Part shown: positions 1-10,914 of the stretch, piece after piece | Position numbering within the stretch: position 1 is the stretch's first letter | Layout: every line of letters starts with the position of its first letter | Origin: Gnetum montanum | Taxonomy: Eukaryota; Streptophyta; Gnetopsida; Gnetales; Gnetaceae | Assembly: GCA_015680685.1 (NCBI GenBank) | Contig: MNCI01016169.1 | Coordinates: forward strand, 314,706-378,705 | Length of the DNA: 64,000 bases | Direction of reading: 5' to 3' | The notes under the pieces: generated by a model | Databases searched by the model: none | Told to the model about the DNA's origin: nothing | Seen by the model: only the letters and a program-made list of their open reading frames with translations | Position numbers and translations under genes: made by a program

Positions 1-123
1 TATCCTATGCCCTGCTTCCAGCTTCATAATCAATACAAACACAAGGATAAGTATAAAATTAATTTGAGGTAAAAATAAAATATTATACTGCACATTTAAT
101 CATTAAGAATTTTTCTGTAATAC

Positions 124-342
124 CTTGAAACACCTTCGAAGAAGATATTGTGCGGTCATAACCTTTAGCAGTGCTGCTGCACCAGTGACTGTGAAGATGG
201 TATCGGAAAACTAAATTAGCAGGAACAATCTGTTCTTGAGCATAAGAACCCAGAAGGATGGTTGCATAGCCAACTACTTCTCTGACCCTTCTTTCTGTTA
301 TTCCTGGTCCAACAGCAGTTACCACCCCAACAGCTTCCCATC
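124..342 (-). pseudogene. NADPH:quinone oxidoreductase-like gene, internal exon, frame-broken
   Basis: This minus-strand exon has an AG acceptor before 342 and a GT donor after 124. It encodes the stretch that follows the GroES-like start of zeta-crystallin-type quinone oxidoreductases (GWEAVGVVTAVGPG, then GSYAQEQIVPAN), which reduce quinones with NADPH in the cytosol or plastid. After about residue 46 the homology moves to another frame: LLKVMTAQYLLRRCFK is clear but out of frame with the first part. The exon length, with its 2-nt start phase, is one base off a whole number of codons, so at least one indel is present. The Met expected in the conserved G-M-E-A-V-G is Trp. The exon joins in phase to the one at 2484-2625. 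Later exons lie off the window's left edge. A pseudogene is most likely; an assembly error is possible. Confidence 0.75.
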
Positions 343-2483
343 CTCTACTAACCGTGATTCATACCGTTCTTAGGATTAGAGGGTCATGAAATTATTGTAT
401 TAACATCTTATTAGTTATAAAATTTTGAAGTAAAGTTCATGCAGAACTTGCACATCACCCAAGGCAAGTATCCAAAGATGCGTCACATATACAATAAATA
501 TAAGGAACATAAGAACAATGATACAGCATAATAAAAGAGTGAAGGGATGTAGGACATGGTTCTAGTTTAAGAGCAATTACTTAAAAAGAGGTTAGGTTTT
601 CTATCATTCTTGAAGAAGGATGAAGCAATAATTTTTTGATTTTTTTAATTGTACATCTTAAGTATCTTTTATTGGTATTGAGTATGTGACTTTGAATCAT
701 ATACCTTAAAAACTTCATTTCCCTTTCAATATATGATTTTATGCCTTGTAACCTAAGAAGAAGGATGTAGCATCTTTAAAAATTTTGTATATATTTTTAT
801 ATACATAAAGGAGTTGTTGCACCTTAAAAAAATGTATTACAAAAAAATAGATAAGACATTTATTTAAGTTCAAAAAAAATTTTAATGGGGAGGTTCAAAT
901 ACCTTCCCAATTGTTTTTGTAGAATCTACCTTAAATTCTAACCTAGTCATATGAAAAGCTTAAAGTAGGAGACTATTTCTTGAGTATCTAACACAAATAA
1001 TTTGTAAAATCCAAAATTATGCAATAACATAACCAAAATTCCTCAACCATTCATGTAATGCTACACCTAAGAAAATTTTTATTTTGTTTAGAAATTTTTA
1101 TAAATTAAATTAACCTAATCTTAAATTTATCTAACTTAAAACGAAGTGTTAGCCTACCTTTAAGACTTTTGATTTGAAAGGTCCAAGTTATGCACTTGAT
1201 TTTAATGGGAAACTTCAAGTTGTAAAAAAGCTCTACTTTGTTTATCTATCTTAGTGGTAAATATTGTCAAAAAGTTTCAATTCCAGTACCTCATAAAATT
1301 TATTTACCTTGGCACAAAAGAAATTTTTTATTTTATTTCACAACATAGCATCAATTATAAGTTATGTTATCAAATCCAATTTTCTAAAATATTACTAAAG
1401 AGAACAACTACCAGTTAACTATGAGTAGCTTCCTAAGTATGCTAAATAATATAAATAGGTCATATTAGGAGGGAGAAGGTGAAGAGGAGCTATTTTGTGA
1501 CAATAAGTTATATATATTTGTCTTACAATCCTATTTTTGGGTTTACCATTTAGAAAAACTCAAGCATCCTACTTGAAATTTTTTCACTGCATACCATTCT
1601 TCTAAACAAAGAATTTTAACAAACCATTAAAAAGATTATCCAAGCCAAGAAAATTTTGTATTATCATAGATAATTTTATATTTAGAACATTTTATTTTCC
1701 TTAGCCAAAATATAGATGCCAATGAGATGTGGCTAAAGTGGTTAGTTCACTTGTCTATAATAAGGTCTAGCATGTAAGAGGTTGCATGCTTGATTAACAC
1801 TTGAGATGTCATTATATTCTTCTTAAATTTTTTTTTAAAATGTATCATACCAACTATATGTTTTAGGATATACCTATAGCTTAATTATTTCCCTTTCTAC
1901 ACTTATTTATCTACATATATATATTCATTATGAGCACAAAGCCCTTTACAAAATGCAATAGATTTTATAATGTTTTGCAATATCATTAAATGGGTGAGCC
2001 CCATTCATACACCTATTAAACATATATGGTATGCATGCACACAATGATCTACTCTAAATAATTCCTTATAGGAATTTAAGGACAATTTAAACAATGTTTT
2101 GAATAAAATAACTTGCATGCAAAATATAGTCAAAATTAACATAAATAAAAATTAAAGAATTATTCATGCCTTTAAAAAATGAAATTAAGATTGGCTATTA
2201 ATAAGGAAAATTCTTTGCAAATAAAGATCATATTGAAGTCATATAGAGCAAAGAACATACATCTTAACAATTACACACTTCAAAATAATATTATTATTGC
2301 TTTTACTATTCCCCATTTAGTTATATTAGAAATCATACCAACATATTATAATGGTAAACTATGAAGCTATCAAAGAATGATTGCATAAATTTATTAAATA
2401 TATCATTATTTTGGTAATCAACCTTAAATAGTAGTACATGAACATGTTTGTTTATAGTAATCAAATACAACTAGTACACTTAC
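343..2483 (-). other. intron of the quinone-oxidoreductase gene
   Basis: About 2.14 kb of AT-rich sequence lies between the two exons, with a GTAAG donor at 2483 and a TAG acceptor at 343 on the minus strand. I see no coding content. A SINE-like tRNA-derived head sits at 1726-1800. The length is typical of plants with large introns. Confidence 0.6.
1726..1800 (+). mobile_element. SINE-like tRNA-derived head
   Basis: The sequence GTGGCTAAAGTGGTTAG resembles a tRNA D-arm/A-box, and about 45 bp later a degraded B-box-like AGGTTGCATGCTTGATT follows. A second copy of the same pattern is on the minus strand at 28905-28989 (ATGGCTTAAGTAGTTAGC, then AGTTTGAGTC), which supports a dispersed SINE family rather than chance. 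It cannot be a working tRNA gene because no cloverleaf closes. The 3' end was not determined. Confidence 0.45.
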
Positions 2484-2625
2484 CTGGAATGAATGGAAGT
2501 GGTGTAGTTTTAAGTAAACCTTTTCGATAGTAAACATCAACGAAGTTTACCCCAATAGCCTTATTTTTGACACGTATTTCACCCTCTTTAGGTTCACCAA
2601 GTTCTACGTCCTCCCATTTAAGTAC
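2484..2625 (-). CDS. NADPH:quinone oxidoreductase-like gene, N-terminal exon (partial gene)
   Basis: This intact 142-nt exon has a TGCAG acceptor at 2626-2630 and a GTAAG donor at 2483-2479. It encodes VLKWEDVELGEPKEGEIRVK, then NKAIGVNFVDVYYRKG and LPFIP, the N-terminal GroES-like fold of plant quinone oxidoreductases. The open frame and good splice sites contrast with the broken exon downstream at 124-342. The first exon, which should supply the start codon and a short conserved N-terminus, was not found between 2626 and about 5200, so the upstream intron may be long or the exon may be missing. The family assignment rests on remembered conservation, not a search. Confidence 0.8.
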
Positions 2626-3050
2626 CTGCAAATATTAAATTTTTAGACATACTACAATCTATTAAAAAATTTATTAAAATAAATGCAATAGGTAAAACAT
2701 AAATATTCTCTTTTATACTTGCATATAGGGGTTAAAAAAGAAATCTTCCAAATATGTACTTATTTTAATAACTATAGGATTAATCAAATAGAGAATAAAA
2801 CCAAGCCTCAATAATCCAATAATAGACACATATTATATTTGTATATGAAAAGTGAATTTACAATTCTAAGCAAAATAATTACTTAGTTATTTAGATATAT
2901 ATAAAATAAAGTTACATTGTTAGTGACTTCTACAAAAATGATATCTACATAATGTATTAAGTATATACAACTTTATAATACTTTTGTTAAACGTAACAAA
3001 CTCTTGAGGGGTCCAACTAACTTATGATTTGAGAATCACATACCATATGT
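2626..3050. other. AT-rich stretch without visible features
   Basis: I looked for the missing first exon of the quinone oxidoreductase here and saw no candidate. No repeat or coding signal was recognised. Confidence 0.4.
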
Positions 3051-3300
3051 TTTAACTTATGCAGCGGAGATTCGCGATTCCGGATAAATTTTGACGAACT
3101 GTGCGAGTGGGATTCGGGAGTGCGTACAGAAGCGCATTAAATTCGCAATGGGTACGTATTTCATAATTTCCAACGAAACTTTGTCTGGATTTGTACATAT
3201 ACATTGAAATGGCTGCCTTGCCTTGCCTTGTTTTTGTCTTTTTAGTTCTTGGAATGTCTGCATTTTGCATTAAAATCTTAAGTATCTTCTCCTGTTCTGA
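3051..3300 (+). repeat. dispersed repeat A, copy 1
   Basis: The block begins GCGGAGATTCGCGATTCC and contains GAAGCGCATTAAATTCGCAATGGGTA and ATATACATTGAAATGGCTGCCTTG. Diverged copies in the same orientation are at 5296-5465 and 10203-10570. Small open frames through it differ between copies, so it is unlikely to be coding. It lies outside the hAT remnant together with repeat B, which suggests an older duplicated unit. Confidence 0.55.
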
Positions 3301-4154
3301 ATCATACCAAAAATTTCATTTCATTGTTAAATGGCAAGCAAGCAATCAAGATTCATGGCATCGGCATGAGACGGACCCCAGAAAATAAGGCAAATCCCGA
3401 AAGGGCTACTATGGTAACCGAAGGCCGAAGGGGCAAGTATGGGTCATAAGGAAATCAAGTTTTGGAAGGGGCGTGCGATGAAAAATTTACATGTGCATGG
3501 ATTCGCCTGTCTTTGGGAGCGTCAAAGGTTCCGCCATGACTCACATTCACGAGTGTTTATTGTTCATTGCTGGCTTTTGCTCTTTTTCTGCTATCTCTGC
3601 TGCAAAAAGAAAAAACAAAACAGGGTCATCGTCATGGGTCATGAGTCATGAACATGACGACGGATGGATGCTTGTTCAACATTTTTAAAAATCTGTTTGC
3701 TTATAAAGCAACGAATCTCACCAGCACATGGCCAATGGCCATATGCAAACTCATGGTGCTCTGTTTTTACTTTCCCCTTCATCATGACTAGTGCTGATTT
3801 TCCAGAAAGGTTTTGGATCATTGTAGGTGAGGTGAGTTACTCGGCTGTGCCTAGTTTAGTTAAGTTGTCTTCTTATAATGCAGTCATCTTTAAAGTGGCT
3901 GTACAGCACTACTCACAGGTAGTCCCTAGGGTGGTACCCACAAGTAGAGTGGTTGAACAAAAGTATTACCAGACCTGATTTGTTATAACTTTGGTTGAGG
4001 CTTGAGGCTTAATTTTATTTTTGAAAATATTGGATTGAGTAACAAAAGGGTTTCATTTTATTGCTGTCATTTTGGTTGTTTCAAAAATCATATGTTTGGC
4101 CAGATAAGGAAATGGATTTAATGCTCTCCATACCTTTGCAAATTTTCTTGCTTC
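3301..4154. other. unassigned sequence between repeats A and B
   Basis: Short open frames occur on both strands (3439-3688 and 3664-3978), but I see no family resemblance and no splice context. The corresponding interval of the second repeat pair (10571-10914) is much shorter, so one copy has gained or lost sequence. Confidence 0.3.
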
Positions 4155-4435
4155 AGTTTAACGGTGATATTGCAATCTTCTCTGCAATTTTTAAGCATTA
4201 ACAATATTTTGGATTTACACTGTTCTATATTTTAGAATGTATTTTTATGATATATGAGATTTTGTTTTTTAAAAAAACTAATATATTTATATTTTCTTTA
4301 TCACGTCCTCGGCTACGAACCCGTACCCCTTTTTCTTGAGGCACACATACCCAAACATGTTCAGAATTGCGAATCCTTGATTCCTCGCTCCCATGAATCA
4401 GAGATTCTTTTGATGCATAGGTTTTAACTAACTAA
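4155..4435 (+). repeat. dispersed repeat B, copy 1
   Basis: The block shares TTTTTAAGCATTAACAATAT, a TATGATATATGAGATTT word, TTTTCTTTATCACG, and a segment ending in TGATGCATAGGTTTT with 10915-11170, in the same orientation about 6.75 kb away. The two copies look roughly 80% alike by eye. Together with repeat A they form direct repeats around the hAT remnant. Confidence 0.55.
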
Positions 4436-5295
4436 ACAATGCCTCACTATTATTTCAGAATTAATTTAACCATGCCAATAAAAAATATAATTATTTTTAA
4501 AAATAAGTATAAGCTAACATAAACGCAATTATAAAGATTATGCACTCAACTAACGGAAAAAATTTCCCGAAAGGTATTATAAAACAGAGCAAGATTAATA
4601 AGAAAGAAAGAACAGTGAGGAGTTGAACCTCAAGGCCTCCAAACTCGTGGATTCTGATGGCCTTCACCTTCACCATGTTTGCCGAGTCTCTCAGAATATT
4701 TCGTGTCTGTGAATGGCGCGGTTTTTCGAGTCTCTGAATATTTCGTCCGTGGGAATGGCATGCCTGCGCCTGGAAATTTATAGGAATTTAACTTTGACTC
4801 TGGGCCACAGAATGGCGTAAGTGCTGAGCTCACGTTGCTGTAATTTTCAAAGAGTGCATGCAAGGGATCTGACCAACATCAAGTCTGCGTGACGGTTTAA
4901 ATTCTGAAAGCTACATTATTTACTCCATATGTAACAATGCTCACCGTTGAAATTTTGTTTTTTCTGGCAACTAAGGCTAACTGCTGCTATGCTAGCTCGT
5001 GTGAATGTAAGATTTCTAAAAATTCGACTTCGCTGTAGACCACCATCCAGTAAACGTAAAGACGTAAGCGCTGAGCACTTGAGCAGCGGCCGCCAGCAAA
5101 CAGTAAGTCGCATGGAATAACGTGCATGAGGGTACCTTCTTTCCATTTCTCTTCCTACGATTTTTCTATGAGTTTCTTTGGTTGGTTGGTTGTTTTCGTT
5201 TTATCATATCCGGTTCTAGGTGATTGCATTTAGTCCAAATTATCCGGTACAGACAAGTTGTTGGGTATTACATTTGGGGTTGCTTTTGTTTTCCA
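4436..5295. other. AT-rich intergenic DNA
   Basis: Two short minus-strand open frames (4630-4863 and 4916-5146) have no recognisable domains and are probably chance. Nothing else was seen. Confidence 0.3.
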
Positions 5296-5465
5296 CTATG
5301 CATCGGAGATTCACAATTCCCAAGAAAATTTTACGTGGAAAATTTTACGTGGATTTGGCACATGTGTACAGATTCACAATTCCCAAGAAAATTTTACGTG
5401 GAAAATTTTACGTGGATTTGGCACATGTGTACAGAAGCATGTAAAATCCACATACCTTGGGTATG
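5296..5465 (+). repeat. dispersed repeat A, rearranged copy 2
   Basis: CATCGGAGATTCACAATTCC, then TTTTACG and TGTACAGAAGC, match the start of repeat A at 3051. The copy has been lengthened by an internal perfect 63-bp tandem duplication at 5308-5433. Confidence 0.5.
5308..5433 (+). repeat. perfect 63-bp tandem duplication with nested 14-bp repeat
   Basis: Unit 1 is 5308-5370 and unit 2 is 5371-5433; they are identical. Each unit contains GAAAATTTTACGTG twice in a row, so a small duplication was followed by a larger one. Because 63 is a multiple of three, open frames through it stay open and show a repeated peptide, but I see no evidence that it is coding. Confidence 0.9.
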
Positions 5466-7140
5466 TAAATTATAATTTTTCGTGCAATGGTGTCTCAATT
5501 TTCAATTTTCAACCATAACATTCATTGTCGATTAAAATCTTACCTATTTTACTTGCAACTGATGTCCAATCTTACTTGTTTTAAATGCGAATCGCATCCA
5601 CATCCAACACACCTTTATTGACAGACGCTCCTACTCCACCATTCGTAGGGAATTGGATCCTTCTATTGCTAGACTCTCCAAACGCTTGTATTTCTAATTT
5701 TTCCCTTTCAACTCTGAAATATTCTTTGTTTCATCTTTGGTTTTTCTTAGTATCTCACAGCATCTAGGAAAGGAGGAGAAATGCATCTAGGAAAGGAGGA
5801 GAAACGCATCTACCGAAGGAGGAGATAAGCATTTCTCTTGACAAAGGAGATCTCGTCTGCCTAGTCTGATTTGGGTGAAGACGTTGTTGTCAGCTATTCG
5901 TCTGATTTTCTATGAAAAATATTCAAAAAGAAAGGTCCATATCGATGAAAAACTATGGCATATATAGTGTATCAGCTATTGTCTGATTTATTTAGGGTTA
6001 CTCCTTTTTTTATGTACACAAAAAAAACTCTCTCACTTGTTGTTTGGTTTAATCATTTTTTTCTTTAAGGTTTTTTCAAAATTTTGTCAATTTTTTCATG
6101 TTTAATTACAATTTGTTAAAGGAGATAAAATATTTGAAGGTTCTTGTTGAATCATTTTTTTTTATTGTTGGATTCCTTATTTTTCGAAACTTTTCCTTTT
6201 TGTTTCGAACTTTGGTTAAATACAGCAAGATTAATGGTTCAGCCGAATATCAGAAATTTTTTATCCCCATCTTTATTTGATGTTGCAGAGTTTAATGTTA
6301 GGGCGAATGCTTGAAGAAAACATACTAGAGATTTTAGCAGAAAAAGAAGCATACAAAGTTTATCTCATCGAGACCATTCTTTAATGTTTTAGATAATTGA
6401 GTTTTTATTTTTAAAGTGTGCTTAAGTTCTTAGTGCATCGATGACTTGTTGCTTTTTGAAGGCATACTAGAAAACATTTCACTTTAATGCCTCTGATACA
6501 ACGTTTTGTTTGGTTTCTAGTTTAATTGTAGTTATGACACTTTTTTTCTGAGTTGGTTGGTTTGTTTCTTTTGATCAAAGCAGAAAAGATTGATGAACAG
6601 AATCAAAATCATGCAAACCAAACCTTACTTGCAGTTGTCAATCAGATCTCTTTTGCATGCATTAAAGTTATTTTTACTGTTTTTCAACTTGGGCTTTATT
6701 CCTTCATTCAAAGAAGCAATTCCTTCTTGATGCCATATTTTATATTTTATGATATCTTGTCCTTGTTTCAATAGTTATTAAGTACATTTTTCTATGATTT
6801 TCAGTTTTTTTTTCTATTTCTTATTGAAATTTCATCTTGTTATTTTTAAATTTATCACTATTTTGTATTTTTAATTTTTCCTCTAACTCTATTATTGTTT
6901 TGCATTTCCAGATTTATTGCATTGAATGACATTTTAATGTTAAAGCTCTTAAGACATTTATTTAAAAGCTCTTTGCTAGCAAAAAAAGAAAAAATAGATA
7001 CCCTTAGTCACAGTAATTTGGGCAATTGGTAAGTATATCTATTTGTAATTTTTTTTAAATTCATTTTAACTTTTATGAAGAATAGCAGTCATATCTTATT
7101 TTCTAATTTTTACCATTAATATTTACAGAGTCATAAAGAT
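5466..7140. other. AT-rich sequence upstream of the hAT remnant
   Basis: Long T-runs and short open frames only. A 23-bp repeat occurs three times at 5760-5828. The interval may hold the 5' untranslated part of the hAT element, but I could not identify a terminal inverted repeat. Confidence 0.3.
5760..5828 (+). repeat. 23-bp tandem repeat, three copies
   Basis: The units are 5760-5782, 5783-5805 and 5806-5828. The first two differ only in the last base; the third is more diverged. The unit is GCATCTAGGAAAGGAGGAGA plus three bases. Confidence 0.85.
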
Positions 7141-7195
7141 GAGCTCTATTCAAGACATAAATAGTAATGAGAATGAAATAGAGAGTACTGTATTT

Positions 7196-7735
7196 GGAGA
7201 AAAATGCATTGCAAGAAGAAAATGTCTTAGATTGTAATGTGGAAATTTTGAAACCATTTGCAAAAAGTAGATTTATTTTAAAATCTCCATTAAAACAATT
7301 CGTAACACAATTAGACACTTGTAGGAGTGGAGGAGGTGGAAGCAAAAGATGGAAGTGTCATGTATGTAGCCATGAATTCACTGCAAGTGGTACACCAATA
7401 AATCATCATTTCTTTCAAACATTAAAAAATAAAACAGAAATAGGTGTTATTGCATATAAATTTCCATATCTAAATATTCAAAAAGCTATGTATGACTACT
7501 TTCAAGCAAAGACTATGATAAAGAGCATTACTGTAAGTATTCGAACAGAGGAAAGTAAGAACATGACAAAGGATGTTGTACAACCAGCAAAAAGAAAAGT
7601 GTTTAAACAAACAGAAATAAGTTTTCAAATTGAAAAAAAAATAAAAGCTGATATCAGTATTGCAAAAATGTTCTATGCAAATAGATTACCATTCAAACTT
7701 GCATGTACTCCTTCATTCAAAGAAGCAATTCATTG
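7196..7735 (+). pseudogene. hAT transposase, N-terminal BED zinc-finger exon
   Basis: The translation contains KRWKCHVCSHEFTASGTPIN followed by HHF, which matches a BED finger (C-x2-C ... H-x-H type) that binds transposon ends. It ends near CTPSFKEAIH, the usual lead-in to the DUF659 block. A one-base shift just before the donor (gtaata at about 7743) is needed to join the next exon, and the present frame stops at TGA. The true start is unclear: an ATG at 7139 opens another frame that terminates soon after. Confidence 0.7.
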
Positions 7736-7811
7736 AAGCAAGTAATATTTTTAAATTTTAAATTATCATTTTTTATTTAAAATTATTAGTAAAACTAATA
7801 TTTTTATATGG

Positions 7812-8376
7812 CAGGTCCATCTTATATCCCTCCAACTGAAGATAAAATTCGAAATGATCTTTTTGATGAGAGATATGAACTTGACATGAAAAAGTTGGAG
7901 GAATGGAAGCAATTTTGGCAACAAAGTGGTTGTTCTATTATAATGGATAGATGGACTGATATTTGTCAACATCCATTAATTAATATTATAATTAGTTGTC
8001 AACTTGGACCATTTTTTCTTAATGCTACAAATTGCTCCAATCATATAAAAGATGCTAATTTTCAAGCCAAATTATTAGAGACAGCAATTGCAACTATTGG
8101 TTCAAGCAACATTATTCAAATTATAACAGATTCAGCTCCTGTTTGTAGACGTGCAGGAAAAATGATAGAAATGATTCATCCAAATATATTTTGGACTCCT
8201 TGTTGTGTTCATTCTCTAAATAATACACTTCGTGATATTGGTAAAATTGATTGGGTGAAAAAGCTTATTATAGATGCAAGAGACGTACAAATTTTCATTT
8301 GCAATCATCATTATTCAAATTCCTTGTTCAGAGAATGTAGCAAAAATAAGATTTTCAAAAAGCCTATAGAAACAAG
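7812..8376 (+). pseudogene. hAT transposase, DUF659 exon
   Basis: This is an open 190-residue block. It has PSYIPPTEDKIRNDLFD near the start, CSIIMDRWTDI, then QIITDSAPVCRRAGKMI and IFWTPCCVHSLNNTL, the standard DUF659 landmarks of plant hAT transposases, including the Asp of the MD-x-W-D motif. The acceptor is GGCAG before 7812 and the donor GTAATA follows 8376. The exon ends in phase with the one at 8462 (ETR/YAS). Confidence 0.85.
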
Positions 8377-8461
8377 GTAATAGAATACAAAAATCTATAT
8401 TGTGTGTTTTTTAGAAATTTGATTTATTAATGCTAAACTAATTATAAATTTTGTAAAACAG

Positions 8462-8626
8462 GTATGCTTCATATTTCATAATGTTGGAGAGAATGCAAGA
8501 GATACAAGAATCATTACAAACAATGGTTATAACTAGTAAATGGAAGAACTGGGAGGAAGCCAACACAACTATGGGAAAGAGTGTTAGAGAAAAGATTTTA
8601 TCAGATGAGTGGTGGAAACAAATGAA
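8462..8626 (+). pseudogene. hAT transposase, middle exon
   Basis: The translation runs YASYFIMLERMQEIQESLQ then MVITSKWKNWEE and SVREKILSDEWW, matching the segment after DUF659 in plant hAT proteins. It is flanked by an ACAG acceptor and a GTAAGA donor. No stop occurs within it. It was too short to stand out as an open frame but is well supported by splice phase. Confidence 0.75.
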
Positions 8627-8717
8627 GTAAGAAATAATTTATTTGAAATATAATTCTTTATTTTTTATTGTTTGCATCTTTATATCTTATTAAAAATAAG
8701 TATTTATTATATTGTAG

Positions 8718-9246
8718 GAGGATTGTTAGCATGTTGCAACCTATTGTTGATTTCATTCGTTACACTAATATAGATACACCTACATTAAGAGAAATTTATG
8801 TAATTTATGAAAATATGTTAATAGAAATTAAAAAAAAGGTTATAGAAATGGATAGCTTTCTTGATTTTTATAATGCTCAGTTATTTTCATTAATTCTAAA
8901 AAGATGAAATGCTACAAATACCTCATTGCATATGGTTGCATATGCATTAAATATTAAGTGGTATTCTTCAAAACATAGAGATAAAAATCCAACAAGGCCT
9001 TGTGATGATTTTGATGTAAGAATAGGTTTTTAAAAATATGTTAAACGTTTATATTCACCTTGTGAGGCTAGCTTAATTAAATAGGAATAACTTCAATTTA
9101 CTAAAGGACATACAAAAGCATTTAAATGTGAAGATGCTATACTTGATATGGATGGAATAGCTCAAAAAGATCCAGCTGGATGGTGGAGTTTGCATGGTGG
9201 AGATACTTTTAGATTTCAAACTTTAGCAGTGAAACTTCTTTCTTAG
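8718..9246 (+). pseudogene. hAT transposase, catalytic-core exon with nonsense mutations
   Basis: The exon starts RIVSMLQPIVDFIRYTN and continues through TNTSLHMVAYALNIKWY and DPAGWWSLHGGDTF to KLLS. In-frame stops occur after LILKR (where Trp is usual), after VRIGF and after EASLIK. The last codon before the GTAA donor is TAG where CAG is usual. The pattern suggests decay by C-to-T and G-to-A changes rather than rearrangement. Confidence 0.7.
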
Positions 9247-9510
9247 GTAATACAATCAATTTTTCATTAAACATATAACAAATATTAATACGTATTAATT
9301 TTCTTAATTAATTTATGAAATGTGATGTTTGAAAACTTGGAATAGTGATGTTTTATATATCATTATGCATTCTCTAAACACCATGATTAGTAGGGTATTA
9401 GGTCTGAAGCTTCAAATGAGTTTGTTTATTGATGAAGTTTTGAATAATTTATAAAATGAATCTTTTAACAATGCAAAAACTTATTCTTGTTTTTATCATT
9501 TATGTAAGTT

Positions 9511-9840
9511 GCATCTTCTTCTGTTGCTAAAAGAAATTGGTCAACATATTCTTTCATTTATCAGATCAAAAGAAATAGTTTGACTCCAAAAAGAGTTGAA
9601 AAATTAGTATCTGTTCATAGCATGATTAGATTGAAAGAAAAAAAAGAAATAAAATATAGACAATCATCTACTCTTCGTTAGGATGTTAATCCAAAAGATG
9701 ATGATGTTTCAATAGTTGATGATAGAGAAAGTTATTCTATTGACTTAGTTAATGTTCCTGGAGCAATGTTTAATATTGATGATTCAATCCTTGATGAAGA
9801 TGACTACCATGCAAATGATATTAATGACAAAACAAAATGA
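9511..9840 (+). pseudogene. hAT transposase, C-terminal dimerisation exon
   Basis: ASSSVAKRNWSTYSFIHQIK then RNSLTPKRVEKLVSVHS matches the hAT C-terminal dimerisation region (SS-x-xAER-N-W-S). A TAG interrupts the frame after SSTLR, where Trp or Gln would be expected. An acidic tail (DDSILDEDDYH) ends at TGA 9838-9840. The acceptor position is approximate. Confidence 0.75.
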
Positions 9841-9956
9841 AGCAGGTTTTACAAATTTACTCTTTAGAGTAGAGCAAGGAGAAAATATAGGCTAAAATTA
9901 GAATTTGAACAATGTGACAACTTCAAAGCTTTGGCAAGAAACTCTTGTTTGGCCAA

Positions 9957-10092
9957 GAGGCCATTACTAGTCATATTTTGGTAACGCCAACTTTGTTCAT
10001 AGCGTTGACTAACGTTAACTTTTTCGAGAGGCCATTACCAATCATATTTCGGTAACGCCAACTTTGTCTATAACTCTGACTAACGCTAACGT
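9957..10092 (+). repeat. two diverged tandem copies of a 72-bp unit downstream of hAT
   Basis: The pair is GAGGCCATTACTAGTCATAT through ACGTTAAC, then GAGGCCATTACCAATCATAT through ACGCTAAC. Each holds GGTAACGCCAACTTTGT and GACTAACG. Short repeated subterminal motifs are usual transposase-binding sites in hAT elements, so these may be part of the 3' end; that is inference. Confidence 0.6.
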
Positions 10093-10202
10093 GTTATGAA
10101 AGGTTATGTCTGTTGCAAAACAGAAATACATTTAAAAAAGTTGTGTTCTCGTTCCAAAGGTTATGTCTTGTTGAAAACCATAAATACACCTCATTAGATG
10201 AA

Positions 10203-10570
10203 TAATTTGCATTGGATTTAGGAGCACCTACTGAAGCGCAGTAAATTGACAATGGGTATGCACGTCAGAATTTTTTCTAAAATTTTGTATATATAATAAT
10301 AATAAGGCTCTTGTTAATATCAGTGCTCTGGTTACTATTGGTCATGGCTTCAACAATGTAGTGACTGTGTCACTGAATATGCATACTTCTCTATTTATGA
10401 ACTCATGTTAATCTTCTTTGCATATATTGACGTACTGTTTAAAACATGGAATGACTCAACTTTCAGCCAAGAGAGAGAATTTGTAATGAAATTTTGTATA
10501 TATACATTGAAATGACTGCCTTGACATGTCTCGTATTATTCTTGTGTTGTTCTTGATGTCTATTCTGAAT
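10203..10570 (+). repeat. dispersed repeat A, copy 3, interrupted
   Basis: GAAGCGCAGTAAATTGACAATGGGTA at about 10233 and ATATACATTGAAATGACTGCCTTGAC at about 10500 match repeat A at 3051. The copy is split by a 193-bp insertion (10296-10488) that duplicated 16 bp. Confidence 0.6.
10280..10504. mobile_element. 193-bp retroposon-like insertion with 16-bp TSD
   Basis: AAATTTTGTATATATA occurs at 10280-10295 and again at 10489-10504. The matching place in repeat A copy 1 (about 3180-3215) has only one such segment, so 10296-10488 is an insertion. The left end begins ATAATAATAAGG, i.e. a TTAT-rich tail on the minus strand, as expected for a non-LTR retroposon inserted in minus orientation. I do not recognise the inserted sequence. 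Confidence 0.65.
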
Positions 10571-10914
10571 CGTTTTGGCCGAGGGTGAGAGCATACACTA
10601 ATTGATGAAATTTTTTTTTCAGAAAACCCATCCTTAGGAAAAATAATGTACAAAACTCTTGTTCTTCATCCAAAAGAAATGAAAATTTGGGTTTTTAAAT
10701 CTTGTTCTTTGTCCAGAAGTCGTGAAATTTTTTACTCAAAGAACTTTTTACTTGTAAACAAATAAGATTTTCTTGGCCAATTTATATATATATATATTAT
10801 AAATATATAACTAAGCTAGTGATTTAAAAAGAGATAGNTTGTAACATTATCATATATATATATGATAATGCTAAAATATTTTATAACACACATGAGACTC
10901 AATACTTAATGTTT

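Larger units (their letters stand above)
7144..9840 (+). mobile_element. hAT-superfamily transposon remnant (BED / DUF659 / dimerisation domain)
   Basis: Five plus-strand coding blocks in order give a BED-type zinc finger (7196-7735), a DUF659 region (7812-8376), the catalytic core (8462-8626 and 8718-9246) and the C-terminal dimerisation region (about 9511-9840). Splice junctions between blocks 2, 3 and 4 join in phase. hAT transposases move their element by cut-and-paste through terminal inverted repeats. Several stops and at least one frameshift make this copy inactive. I could not identify the terminal repeats or 8-bp TSD, so element bounds are those of the coding blocks only. Confidence 0.8.
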
